Origin: Bacillota bacterium
GTDB lineage: Bacteria > Bacillota > Clostridia > Lachnospirales > Lachnospiraceae
NCBI GenBank assembly: GCA_023439125.1
Contig: JAEXOU010000005.1
Coordinates: 682,001-746,000, forward strand
DNA length: 64,000 nt
Direction: 5' to 3'
The notes beneath the pieces are model-generated. The model made no database searches. It was not told where the DNA came from and was given only the letters and a program-made list of their open reading frames with translations. Positions 1 to 7,208 of the stretch are shown in pieces. Both the position numbers and the translations under genes were made by a program. How positions within the stretch are numbered: position 1 is the first letter of the stretch; every line of letters starts with the position of its first letter.

Positions 1-1365
1 TTATAATCCAAATGGGAGCTTGAATCTTCTCTTCTTACCACCCATCATGCCAGAAAACTGTTTCATCATCTTACGAGTTTCACCAAACTGTTTTACTACT
101 CGGTTCACCTCACTAATGTCCACACCAGCACCCTTGGCAATACGTTTCTTACGAGGAGGACTAAGTAAATCTGGATTTCTGCGTTCTTCTTTTGTCATGG
201 AGTGGATAATGGCTTCCATCTGAGCGATGGCCTTCTCCCCTTCATCCCAATCAACATCTTTTAGATTTGCTTTGCCACCACCAAGGCCTCCCATGCCACC
301 AGGTAACATGTCCATGATCTTTTGCATACCACCCATTTTTTTCATCTGCTGCATCTGTTCAAGATAATCATCAAAATCAAATTCAGCTTTCTTTATCTTA
401 CGCTCAAGCTCTCTTGCTTTATCTTCATCAATTTCTGCTTGAACTTTATCGATAAGAGTAAGTACATCACCCATACCAAGGATTCTTGAAGCCATTCGAT
501 CTGGATAAAATTGCTCTAGATCCGATAACTTCTCACCCATACCTATATATAAAATTGGTTTATTAGTGACTGCACGAATTGATAACGCAGCACCGCCTCG
601 AGTATCACCATCTAACTTCGTTAAAATAACACCTGTAATACCAATCTTATTATTAAATGTTTCAGCAACATTCACGGCATCCTGACCAGTCATTGCATCT
701 ACGGTTAAAATGATATGATCAACATGAATATTCTCTTTAATTTCAACAAGCTCATCCATCATTGCTTCATCGATATGAAGACGACCAGCAGTATCGATAA
801 GGACAACATTATTATTGTTCTTCACCGCATGTTCCATTGCTGCTTTTACAATGTTGACTGGCTTGTGATTTGTTCCCATAGAGAATACTGGAACCCCTTG
901 CTTGTTACCATTAATCTGTAACTGATCGATCGCAGCTGGACGATAAATATCACCTGCTACAAGCAATGGGCGCTTACCCTTGGACTTAAATTGTCCTGCA
1001 AGCTTTGCAATTGTTGTCGTTTTACCAGCACCTTGCAAACCACACATCATAATGACGGTAATCTCGCTACCTGGGTTAAATGTGATTTCGGTTGTCTCAT
1101 CACCCATTAATTTCACGAGTTCTTCATTTACAATTTTAATAACCATCTGACCTGGGGTCAAACTATTCATTACTTCTTGACCAATAGCTCTTTCTGTAAC
1201 TGTGTTAACAAAATTTTTAACTACTTTAAAGTTAACATCTGCTTCCAGTAATGCCATCTTAACTTCCTTTAATGCAAGTTTTACATCACTTTCGGATAGT
1301 TTGCCTTTACCGCGAAGGTTTTTAAATACATTTTGCAGTTTTTCTGATAAGCTTTCAAATGCCAT
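1..1365 (-). CDS. ffh: Signal recognition particle protein Ffh (SRP54)
   Basis: GTPase of the signal recognition particle, which binds signal sequences of nascent membrane and secreted proteins and docks with FtsY at the membrane. The sequence shows an N-terminal four-helix N domain, the P-loop GLQGAGKTT near residue 109, DTAGR near 195, TKLDGD near 255, and a methionine-rich M domain from about 300 (QMQQMKKMGG, MLPGGMGG). The frame extends 12 nt upstream to a TTG, but that stretch contains the Shine-Dalgarno GGAGG, so the ATG at 1365 (MAFESL) is the start. It follows ylxM by 14 nt and is very likely cotranscribed with it. The stop codon lies at the window edge, so the gene is complete at about 454 residues. 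FtsY, its receptor, is encoded at 23.3-24.2 kb. Confidence 0.97.
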   Translation of the reverse strand: MAFESLSEKLQNVFKNLRGKGKLSESDVKLALKEVKMALLEADVNFKVVKNFVNTVTERAIGQEVMNSLTPGQMVIKIVNEELVKLMGDETTEITFNPGSEITVIMMCGLQGAGKTTTIAKLAGQFKSKGKRPLLVAGDIYRPAAIDQLQINGNKQGVPVFSMGTNHKPVNIVKAAMEHAVKNNNNVVLIDTAGRLHIDEAMMDELVEIKENIHVDHIILTVDAMTGQDAVNVAETFNNKIGITGVILTKLDGDTRGGAALSIRAVTNKPILYIGMGEKLSDLEQFYPDRMASRILGMGDVLTLIDKVQAEIDEDKARELERKIKKAEFDFDDYLEQMQQMKKMGGMQKIMDMLPGGMGGLGGGKANLKDVDWDEGEKAIAQMEAIIHSMTKEERRNPDLLSPPRKKRIAKGAGVDISEVNRVVKQFGETRKMMKQFSGMMGGKKRRFKLPFGL

Positions 1366-1379
1366 AAGAACCTCCAATA

Positions 1380-1757
1380 TTATAATTCATTCAATATATC
1401 CTCAGATAATTGTTCAAGTTCTAGAATCCTACTAATATCATTCGTCTTACGGATATCTTCTGAAATCAACTTAATCTGATTCACTCTTTGTTTCGTCAAA
1501 TCGAACTTTTTTACTAAACAAAGTTTTTCTTCATACTCTCTAAGCTTTTTAGAGCAACGCTTAACTACATCATGAACACCCTGTCTGCTTAGACCTGTTT
1601 CGTCTGCAATCTCACTTAATGATAAATCATTCAGTACATAATCTTCAAATATCTGCTTTTTATGGTCTCCTAATAATTCACCGTAAAAATCATACAGCCG
1701 AGACAATTCCAGAATCTCTTGAAGTTTATCCGTTGCTTTTAAATCTAAAGCTTCCAT
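1380..1757 (-). CDS. ylxM: YlxM/UPF0122 putative SRP-associated DNA-binding protein
   Basis: Small helix-turn-helix protein of the YlxM (UPF0122, p13-like) family, usually encoded directly before ffh and thought to modulate SRP activity. The 125 residues contain a sigma-70 region-4-like HTH (LSLSEIADETGLSRQGVHDVVKR, about residues 47-69; the motif is cited here only to locate it). The start ATG at 1757 has GGTGG 7-8 nt upstream. It is the first gene of the ylxM-ffh unit, behind a consensus promoter at 1797-1825 and a leader inverted repeat at 1770-1790. The assignment rests on sequence pattern and on adjacency to ffh. Confidence 0.93.
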   Translation of the reverse strand: MEALDLKATDKLQEILELSRLYDFYGELLGDHKKQIFEDYVLNDLSLSEIADETGLSRQGVHDVVKRCSKKLREYEEKLCLVKKFDLTKQRVNQIKLISEDIRKTNDISRILELEQLSEDILNEL

Positions 1758-1769
1758 TCGCTCACCACC

Positions 1770-1790
1770 TGTAAAGTATTTTTCTTTACA
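1770..1790 (-). promoter_or_regulatory. Leader inverted repeat TGTAAAG-N7-CTTTACA (ylxM)
   Basis: Perfect 7-bp arms with a 7-nt AT-rich spacer, beginning 6 nt after the -10 box and ending just before the ylxM Shine-Dalgarno sequence. The same arrangement with the same 6-nt offset precedes rpsP (2959-2979). It is either a repressor operator over the start site or a 5'-terminal mRNA hairpin. Confidence 0.7.
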
Positions 1791-1796
1791 TTGGTT

Positions 1797-1825
1797 ATTA
1801 TATGTGAATAGGATAACGTTGTCAA
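1797..1825 (-). promoter_or_regulatory. Sigma-A promoter of ylxM-ffh
   Basis: Read on the minus strand: TTGACA (1825-1820), a 17-nt spacer, TATAAT (1802-1797). Both boxes match the consensus perfectly. Transcription should start near 1790, which is the first base of the leader inverted repeat at 1770-1790. Confidence 0.85.
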
Positions 1826-1982
1826 GATATCTTTTTAATTATCAAATGCAATGTACTTCTACTTTTGTAGCCAAGAGGCAGTTTGATTTTTCTTATAAAA
1901 AGGTATTACAATTAGTATCCTAATAAGAACTACTATTTGAAATCCCCATACAATATAATAAAAACATGTTAGGATATTTAAT

Positions 1983-2459
1983 ATGGAACCCATTGCATAT
2001 GCTAGAATTATAGGAAATAAATCCACTCCAAATCTGCGTGGTATCGCATACTTTTACCGAGCTCGTGGAAACGGTCTCTTCGTGGAAGTAGAAGTATCTG
2101 GACTTCCAGAAAATAAAGCAGGTTTTTATGGTCTGCACATTCACGAGAACGGAGACTGTACGATACCTTTTGACAAAACTGGAGGGCACTATAACCCATA
2201 CAATGTACCACATCCGGAACACGCTGGTGATCTGCCTCCACTGCTAGGTAATAATGGATATGCTTATTCCTGTTTTTATACCAGCCGCTTGACTCCAGCT
2301 GATATTATGAAACGATCTATTATCATACACAGTGGTCCGGATGATTTCACATCACAACCTGCCGGTAACTCTGGTAATAAGATTGGTTGTGGCGTCATAC
2401 GTACATTTCAAAGACCCATGATGGATGCTCCAACGAATGGAATGACGGATAAGATATAA
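1983..2459 (+). CDS. sodC: Cu/Zn superoxide dismutase family protein, no signal peptide
   Basis: 158-residue protein of the SodC family, which dismutates superoxide to peroxide and oxygen. Metal ligands can be lined up with the family: copper ligands His52, His54, His69 and His116, zinc ligands His69, His77, His80 and Asp83, and the disulfide pair Cys59/Cys136. The conserved guanidinium residue just before the second Cys (Arg in the RLACGVI-type motif) is Lys133 here (NKIGCGVI). Bacterial SodC is usually exported, but no signal peptide or lipobox is visible. The start ATG at 1983 has AGGA about 8 nt upstream. It is a plus-strand gene inserted between rpsP and ylxM, both on the minus strand. 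The family call is firm; catalytic activity is inferred. Confidence 0.88.
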   Translation: MEPIAYARIIGNKSTPNLRGIAYFYRARGNGLFVEVEVSGLPENKAGFYGLHIHENGDCTIPFDKTGGHYNPYNVPHPEHAGDLPPLLGNNGYAYSCFYTSRLTPADIMKRSIIIHSGPDDFTSQPAGNSGNKIGCGVIRTFQRPMMDAPTNGMTDKI

Positions 2460-2465
2460 CCTGGA

Positions 2466-2610
2466 ACAAAGTGTTTTGCTTGCAAAACACTCGCGCCAAG
2501 TACGGTCGCGTAAGCGACATCATCCTATCGCGCTTGTGTGCATCATAGCGTCCATCTTTTTGGACGCTTTTGTTCTATATTAGGAAATTCAGAGGAATTT
2601 CCTAATATAG
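2466..2610. repeat. Composite hairpin element, copy 1
   Basis: The parts, in order, are: a hairpin AAGTGTTTTGC/GCAAAACACT; a GC-rich block containing CGCGCCAAG and GTGTGCATCAT; a hairpin AGCGTCCA/TGGACGCT (2547-2568) with TTTG after it; and a perfect 16-bp stem (2575-2590 with 2595-2610) whose core is GGAAATTC and whose loop is AGAG. The elements at 23066 and 28690 share the whole layout. The AGCGTCC hairpin plus its T-run probably terminates sodC. Confidence 0.8.
2547..2572 (+). terminator. Probable terminator of sodC
   Basis: An 8-bp perfect stem, AGCGTCCA/TGGACGCT, with a 6-nt loop, followed by TTTG on the plus strand. It is part of hairpin-element copy 1. Confidence 0.65.
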
Positions 2611-2661
2611 AAAAAAGCGTAATAAACTTTTTAGTCTTTAAACCATAAAGTTTATTACGCT
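2611..2661 (-). terminator. Intrinsic terminator of rpsP
   Basis: A 15-bp perfect stem (2647-2661 with 2616-2630), followed in the minus direction by a run of six T (2616-2611). The T-run touches the right arm of hairpin-element copy 1. Confidence 0.85.
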
Positions 2662-2682
2662 CTCTTATTTTTGATAAAAAAA

Positions 2683-2925
2683 CTATTTAATACCAGCTTT
2701 TTTGAATAATCTAGCGATTGTTTCAGTAGGCTGAGCACCGTCTGCTAACCATTTCTTAGCTGCTTCTTCATCTACAGAGAAAGCACTTGGTTCCTGAGTT
2801 GGGTCATATGTTCCAATCTCAGCGATGAATTTACCATCTCTTGGAGCTCTTGCATCTGCAACTACTACTCTATAGAAAGGAGCCTTTTTCTGACCCATTC
2901 TCTTTAATCTAATCTTAACTGCCAT
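2683..2925 (-). CDS. rpsP: 30S ribosomal protein S16
   Basis: Small-subunit ribosomal protein S16, 80 residues, normal family length. The N-terminus MAVKIRLKRMGQKKAPFYR is diagnostic and is followed by the typical VVADARAPRDGKFIAEIG-like segment. The frame is open 21 nt further upstream, but AGGAGG sits 9 nt before the ATG at 2925 and fixes the start. In many Firmicutes rpsP follows ffh; here it is upstream of ylxM-ffh and separated from it by the opposite-strand sodC, with its own consensus promoter and terminator. Confidence 0.97.
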   Translation of the reverse strand: MAVKIRLKRMGQKKAPFYRVVVADARAPRDGKFIAEIGTYDPTQEPSAFSVDEEAAKKWLADGAQPTETIARLFKKAGIK

Positions 2926-2958
2926 CTTATATTTCCTCCTTAACATTCGTCTATTGAC

Positions 2959-2979
2959 TGTAAAGTAATTTTCTTTACA
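2959..2979 (-). promoter_or_regulatory. Leader inverted repeat TGTAAAG-N7-CTTTACA (rpsP)
   Basis: Arms 2959-2965 and 2973-2979, perfect 7 bp, spacer TAATTTT. It starts 6 nt past the -10 box, exactly as before ylxM. About 35 nt of ordinary leader separate it from the rpsP Shine-Dalgarno sequence. Confidence 0.7.
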
Positions 2980-2985
2980 TCACTT

Positions 2986-3013
2986 ATTATATACAATATA
3001 AAATAGTTGTCAA
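2986..3013 (-). promoter_or_regulatory. Sigma-A promoter of rpsP
   Basis: Minus strand: TTGACA (3013-3008), a 16-nt spacer, TATAAT (2991-2986), both consensus boxes. Confidence 0.82.
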
Positions 3014-3095
3014 GTGTTTTTCTTTACATATTTTTAAAAAAGTTCATCCTTCCCTTTACCGAATAAGTTTTGTCGAAATTCCTTAGACACTATAT

Positions 3096-3126
3096 AAGGA
3101 GAAACTCGCAGAGCGTGTTTCTCCTT
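3096..3126. terminator. Hairpin after the Ig-like protein gene
   Basis: A 10-bp perfect stem, AAGGAGAAAC/GTTTCTCCTT, with an 11-nt loop, just beyond the end of the minus-strand gene at 3145. No strong T-run follows, so the terminator role is only likely. Confidence 0.5.
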
Positions 3127-3144
3127 ATTCTCTAAATCATAAAT

Positions 3145-4017
3145 TTATTTTTTTAAAGTTAATGAAGTTAATATGTAATCTGTAACATCGCTTATGGATG
3201 AATTCCCTTCCCCATAAACAGTCTCAGTTATTACAGTAAGACATCCATCATTTAAATAAAAATTCATATCCATAGTAACAGGTTTTTCACCCTTTGTTTC
3301 AATTGTGTACTTACATTTAATATATTCTTTTGAATCTTTCTTAACCGTCTTTACTGATACATCCTTAACTGATTGATCTTCGGTTACATCACTATTAATT
3401 AATTCTTTTAAAGCCTTTTCTACATCTTGAGACTTAAGTAATTCAGCATAATCGATTCCATCTTGTTCCGTACCCTTTATTGACATTACATAAATCATCG
3501 AAAACTCTTCTGTAATATCGGTATCTTCAGGATATAGAATAAAAAATGTCATGTCTTCTTCTCCCATTGATAAATCAAATGATTCCCATGATTTCGGAAT
3601 CACTGCAGAATACTTTCCAAAATTTACTTCCTTTGCATCCCAAGGCGCTTTTGTAATATATGTATCCTGTGGTGCTTTCACAGTTATCTTACAAGTATAC
3701 TTTTTATTATCTACTTTTGCAGTAATTGTAGCAGTACCTGCTGCAATTGCAGTTACTTTACCTTTACTAGAAACTTTTGCAACTGATTTTTTACTACTCG
3801 ACCAGGTGATTTTCTTTGTGGTTCCTGTTAATTTTAACTGATACGTCTTTCCAACCGTAAGTGTTTTTTTCGTGGTATTTAGTTTTACCGTTTTCGTAGC
3901 TGCCTGAACGGTTAATTCATTGCTAGAAAGTACAGGAACTGCTGTCTGTAATGCTAATGATACAATCATCGATAATACTAACATTTTTGATACTTTTACT
4001 AATTTTCTTAATTTCAT
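3145..4017 (-). CDS. Secreted protein with bacterial Ig-like (Big_2) domain
   Basis: 290-residue protein with a clear export signal: a basic start (MKLRKLVKVSK), a hydrophobic stretch of about 18 residues, and a probable cleavage site near AVPVLSS or VQAA (residues 30-41). Residues about 43-115 form a Big_2 domain (TLTVGKTYQL, ITWSSSKKSVAKVSSKGKVTAIAAGTATI-type pattern), common in surface adhesins of Lachnospiraceae. The C-terminal part (about 120-290) resembles small lipoprotein-type domains but I cannot name it. The start ATG has GGGAG upstream. It stands alone between rpsP and a methyltransferase gene. The function is unknown; a cell-surface location is inferred from the signal. Confidence 0.8.
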   Translation of the reverse strand: MKLRKLVKVSKMLVLSMIVSLALQTAVPVLSSNELTVQAATKTVKLNTTKKTLTVGKTYQLKLTGTTKKITWSSSKKSVAKVSSKGKVTAIAAGTATITAKVDNKKYTCKITVKAPQDTYITKAPWDAKEVNFGKYSAVIPKSWESFDLSMGEEDMTFFILYPEDTDITEEFSMIYVMSIKGTEQDGIDYAELLKSQDVEKALKELINSDVTEDQSVKDVSVKTVKKDSKEYIKCKYTIETKGEKPVTMDMNFYLNDGCLTVITETVYGEGNSSISDVTDYILTSLTLKK

Positions 4018-4194
4018 GATACTCCCTTCTGATACTTATTATTTTAGAATATGTAACTATACTGATTTTGTATGCATTTAACTTACCGATAGTAAATTTC
4101 TAAAATAAAATTTTCGTTATAATTTCTTACACTTTAACATAATACCACATAATACCAAATATTGCCACATATTTTTCATAAATTTGTAAATTAA

Positions 4195-4295
4195 GGGATT
4201 GTCGCACTGATACACAAGCTATTATAACAACTGTGCTCTTTGTTGTCTTGCATTAACAAGGCAACTACTTCGTACAACAACCCCTTATTCGCTAT
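4195..4295. other. Structured 3' region after the SpoU gene
   Basis: The ends are complementary (AAGGGATTGT near 4193-4202 against ACAACCCCTT near 4274-4284), and smaller inverted repeats lie inside (GTTGCC/GGCAAC-type). It lies directly downstream of the minus-strand methyltransferase gene and may be a branched terminator. The rest of the gap to 4017 is AT-rich with nothing recognised. Confidence 0.35.
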
Positions 4296-4307
4296 TAATA
4301 ACATCAA

Positions 4308-5018
4308 TTAGTGGGTAAACATATATGTTCCAATCCCAACTGCAATCGTTAAATTTAAAGAATCCACTTCTTTCGATTGAGGAATAATAATGCTCGTACC
4401 AACCTCAAGATAGGAATCATCCAATCCAGTTGCTTCATTTCCGAATACTAAAGAGAATAATTCTGGTTTCGGACAATCCTGAATTGTCAAAGGTTTTTCA
4501 CCATTTAACATAAAGGTAAATACTTCCTGTTTGGAGTAAATTCGGCGATAATCTTCAAAAGAATCAAAGTATTGATGACGTAAACGAAATAATCCACCCA
4601 TCGAGGAACGAACAACTTTGGGATGAAATACGTCAGCGCCAGGATTAATAAATGCAATATCGTGAATACCAAAACCAACTGCAGTACGAAGAATTGTTCC
4701 TAAGTTTCCCATATTACTAGGATTCACAAGAACAATATGTGATTTATCCTTTTCTAATATGCAATTATACTTATCAAATACTCCAACAACAAAAACATTC
4801 TCTTTGTCACTAACTCGTGCAATTGTTTTATCACTCTCTAAAACAGGGATGTGATTTTCCTTACAAAGTTTTTCTAAATTTTCTCTGTCAGTAAATGTTG
4901 AATGAATGTACACTCCCCTTACTTGTTTTGGTCTTGCTTTGATTAATTCAATGGTCGGGAATGCGCCTAGTGTATAGGAATAATCAAAACTCTTCTTATA
5001 TGGTTTTATTGGTTCCAT
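4308..5018 (-). CDS. SpoU/TrmH-family RNA 2'-O-methyltransferase
   Basis: SAM-dependent RNA ribose methyltransferase of the SPOUT superfamily. All three family motifs are present in the C-terminal half: motif 1 NPSNMGNLGTILRTA, motif 2 FGNEATGLDD, motif 3 IPQSKEVDSLNLTIA. The N-terminal third (about residues 1-90) resembles the substrate-binding domain of TrmH-like enzymes. At 236 residues it is near the usual length. The start ATG has GAGGAA upstream. It follows an HD-domain gene by 14 nt and is probably cotranscribed with it. The target RNA (tRNA or rRNA) cannot be told from sequence. Confidence 0.88.
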   Translation of the reverse strand: MEPIKPYKKSFDYSYTLGAFPTIELIKARPKQVRGVYIHSTFTDRENLEKLCKENHIPVLESDKTIARVSDKENVFVVGVFDKYNCILEKDKSHIVLVNPSNMGNLGTILRTAVGFGIHDIAFINPGADVFHPKVVRSSMGGLFRLRHQYFDSFEDYRRIYSKQEVFTFMLNGEKPLTIQDCPKPELFSLVFGNEATGLDDSYLEVGTSIIIPQSKEVDSLNLTIAVGIGTYMFTH

Positions 5019-5032
5019 TTTATTTCCTCTTT

Positions 5033-6289
5033 TTATTCATATTTAGCAAAATCTTTAATGATGACTGAAAACTGCTCTTTAATTTTCAGATAAATACCAA
5101 TTGTATCTTCTTTTTCTTTTTCAAATGTCTCAATAATTGTATCATAGTTTCGAAATAAACAATCAACCACTTCTTTGCTTATTTTATGGTTTGCAACATC
5201 TTCCGATAATATTTTAACTATCAAATCTCGATCAAAAGAACTTTTATAACTCCTTTTACCATATAAGGCACTTAAGATATCAGCAACCACAATAATCTTT
5301 TGTGGTAATGTCAGGTCACTTTCTGTAAGTCCCTTATAATACCCTGAACCATCCAGTTTTTCATGGTGGCGTGCAGCAATTTTTACAATCTCTTCATCAA
5401 CTTTACCGTCCAAAATCATCTCAGTAATACGAACATGTGCCTTCATTGTCCGCATCTCACTCTCTGATAACTTGGAATTCGACTCTAATATACTGAGTGG
5501 AATTCCTATTTTCCCCAGATCATGAAGTAACGCTCCATAATATAAATTAACTATATCAACTGAGTTTAACCTCATCAGTTTACCAAGCTGCTTTGCAAAG
5601 CTTACGGTAGCCATTGTATGAATTACTGTATGCACACTTCGAAAATCAATTGTATAAACAAGCATCTCTAAATATTTACGCTTATGGCTTTCCAATACAT
5701 CAACCCTTTGAAAAAGATTGGATAGTTCTTTACTATAAGTTCCATCTGTTATATGCTTTGTAATCTGATACTTTGCTTCCGCTTTTAAAAATAAATCCAA
5801 GGCATGATCACTAAACTTAATATTACGATATTTTACGAAATAATCGCGTTCAATCTCATTGAATCTCTTATGAATATAAGCATCCATCTTATCTGCAAAA
5901 TTTAGACATTCAATAATTCGTTTATATTTTTTAGGAAGATTTGTATGCAGAATATAGTCCAAATGATGATACAGTATAATTTCAGCCATATCTCCTAGAG
6001 GTGATAAATATTTGAGAAATAGGAACCCATATACAGAATGAGTCCAAGTATTTATTGTTTCAAATTCTTTTAAATTGTTAACATCTGCTTCACGATATAA
6101 CCCTATATCATGCAACATCCCAAGCATTGTAAAATCTACAAGTTCTTTCTCGGAATATCTATTTTCATACTCCAACATCTTATAGAGTATATACCCCGTA
6201 GTTTCCCCATGACTAATTATATCCTTGTTAATAATCTTTAGTGTACTACAAATGATTTTGCTTACGTTCTCGCTACTTATTACATTCAT
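5033..6289 (-). CDS. HD / HD-GYP-type phosphohydrolase (possible c-di-GMP phosphodiesterase)
   Basis: 418 residues with two HD modules. The first (about residues 40-190) has LHDIGLY and a later HH pair (LYHHLDY). The second is a full HD-GYP-like domain with LHDLGKIGIP, HVRITEMIL, RHHEKLDGSGYY and VADILSAL. The diagnostic GYP is GYY here, so c-di-GMP hydrolysis is likely but not certain. No transmembrane segment or receiver domain is seen; the N-terminal HD may be a regulatory copy. The start ATG at 6289 has CGGAG 4-8 nt upstream. It lies directly before the SpoU methyltransferase gene. Confidence 0.82.
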   Translation of the reverse strand: MNVISSENVSKIICSTLKIINKDIISHGETTGYILYKMLEYENRYSEKELVDFTMLGMLHDIGLYREADVNNLKEFETINTWTHSVYGFLFLKYLSPLGDMAEIILYHHLDYILHTNLPKKYKRIIECLNFADKMDAYIHKRFNEIERDYFVKYRNIKFSDHALDLFLKAEAKYQITKHITDGTYSKELSNLFQRVDVLESHKRKYLEMLVYTIDFRSVHTVIHTMATVSFAKQLGKLMRLNSVDIVNLYYGALLHDLGKIGIPLSILESNSKLSESEMRTMKAHVRITEMILDGKVDEEIVKIAARHHEKLDGSGYYKGLTESDLTLPQKIIVVADILSALYGKRSYKSSFDRDLIVKILSEDVANHKISKEVVDCLFRNYDTIIETFEKEKEDTIGIYLKIKEQFSVIIKDFAKYE

Positions 6290-6422
6290 ACCATTCTCCG
6301 AAGTAATTTGATCTTTTTATCTTAGCAAATATAGTTCAAATATATAAAATAGAATAACACAAAAAAAAACAAATTCCAACTAAGAAATTTATCCCTTAAT
6401 TCGCTTTATCCAATCAAATTCT

Positions 6423-6917
6423 TTACTCACTTAACATTCTTCTTGTCTCAACAACTTCGTAAGTAAAATGTGGAATAGAACGTCCATCTATAACCGATTG
6501 TGCCATATAATCCTTCGTTGCACCCATTCTCTCATAAAAGCCAACTGCCTGCGTACTAGTAACAAAATGTATCGTTTGAATCTTGTGTTCTTCACACCAA
6601 TTGATCATATGACTCCACATTTGTTTTCCATACCCCTTACCTAGACTTGATACTTCGACATAAAAATACTCCAATTCCCAGCAAACATCATCTTTCATTA
6701 ATCCCCAAAAAGCAACTGGATCCGTATCACTCCATAAGACAAAAACTGGATTTCGTCTTATAAACTGCTCGGTTATATTAAATACTTGATCAAAGATGTC
6801 CATAAAGTTTTCGTTATAACCCCAATGCGCTTCTGATTTATGAGCCAATAAGCGTAACTTTGATACATCATTTGGTATAGCACGTACAAAATCTTGCTTG
6901 TTACTATTCATATTCAT
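6423..6917 (-). CDS. GNAT-family N-acetyltransferase
   Basis: 164-residue acetyl-CoA-dependent acyltransferase of the GNAT fold. The acetyl-CoA pyrophosphate loop is seen as SSLGKGYGKQMW (Q/R-x-x-G-x-G/A type) near residues 91-102, after the beta-strand WELEYFYV, and the C-terminal motif B region is AVGFYERMGATKD. AGGA lies about 9 nt before the ATG at 6917. The gene stands alone, and the substrate (amine, protein or antibiotic) is not predictable. Confidence 0.85.
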   Translation of the reverse strand: MNMNSNKQDFVRAIPNDVSKLRLLAHKSEAHWGYNENFMDIFDQVFNITEQFIRRNPVFVLWSDTDPVAFWGLMKDDVCWELEYFYVEVSSLGKGYGKQMWSHMINWCEEHKIQTIHFVTSTQAVGFYERMGATKDYMAQSVIDGRSIPHFTYEVVETRRMLSE

Positions 6918-6948
6918 ATGTATTTATCCTATCATATTTTTTTCTCTT

Positions 6949-7036
6949 TTTTCCTATAATAAACCACTTATATCCCATAGTTGTACTATGCAGAATTTAT
7001 TAACTGTTTTCCTATAATAACCGTTTATTTCCCATA
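6949..7036. repeat. Two imperfect direct repeats
   Basis: Copies of about 30 nt at 6949-6979 and 7007-7036 share TTTTCCTATAATAA, then C, TTAT and TCCCATA blocks, 58 nt apart. They lie upstream of the acetyltransferase gene. The role is unknown. Confidence 0.5.
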
Positions 7037-7099
7037 TTTCTTCTAATCATATTCATTTTACTATATACCAAAGTTACTGTCTATAGCTACCAAACGTAA

Positions 7100-7141
7100 A
7101 AGGTCTCACAAAACCAATAATCAATGGTTTTGTGAGACCTT
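7100..7141 (-). terminator. Terminator of the decarboxylase cluster
   Basis: A 17-bp perfect stem (7125-7141 with 7100-7116; AAGGTCTCAC/GTGAGACCTT ends) with an 8-nt loop and four T following in the minus direction. It lies 68 nt past the stop of the last gene of the cluster. Confidence 0.75.
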
Positions 7142-7189
7142 GTGCTTGTAAAGTGTTTCTCGTGAGAGTGTGAGAAGCACACTTTTCTT
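7142..7189. repeat. Inverted copy of a 48-bp intergenic repeat
   Basis: Nearly identical to the reverse complement of 12773-12820 (shared blocks AAAAGTGTGCTTC, CACACTCTCACGAG, AACACTTTACAAGCACA). The two copies flank the decarboxylase cluster in opposite orientations. Confidence 0.7.
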
Positions 7190-7208
7190 CGTTTATTACA
7201 GTCTTATT

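Noticed and set aside
1912..1923. TTAGTATCCTAA upstream of sodC as a DtxR-type site
   Set aside because: It resembles the feo palindromes but has a 4-nt instead of a 6-nt centre, and no clear promoter could be placed around it.
1920..2241. Two open frames antisense to sodC
   Set aside because: The metal-binding motifs on the plus strand make sodC clearly the real gene; the antisense frames have no domain.
3068..3078. TTTTGTCGAAA, a Spo0A-box-like sequence
   Set aside because: It matches the consensus, but it lies upstream of the rpsP promoter beside a convergent terminator where no sporulation gene is present. A single match in AT-rich DNA is not enough.
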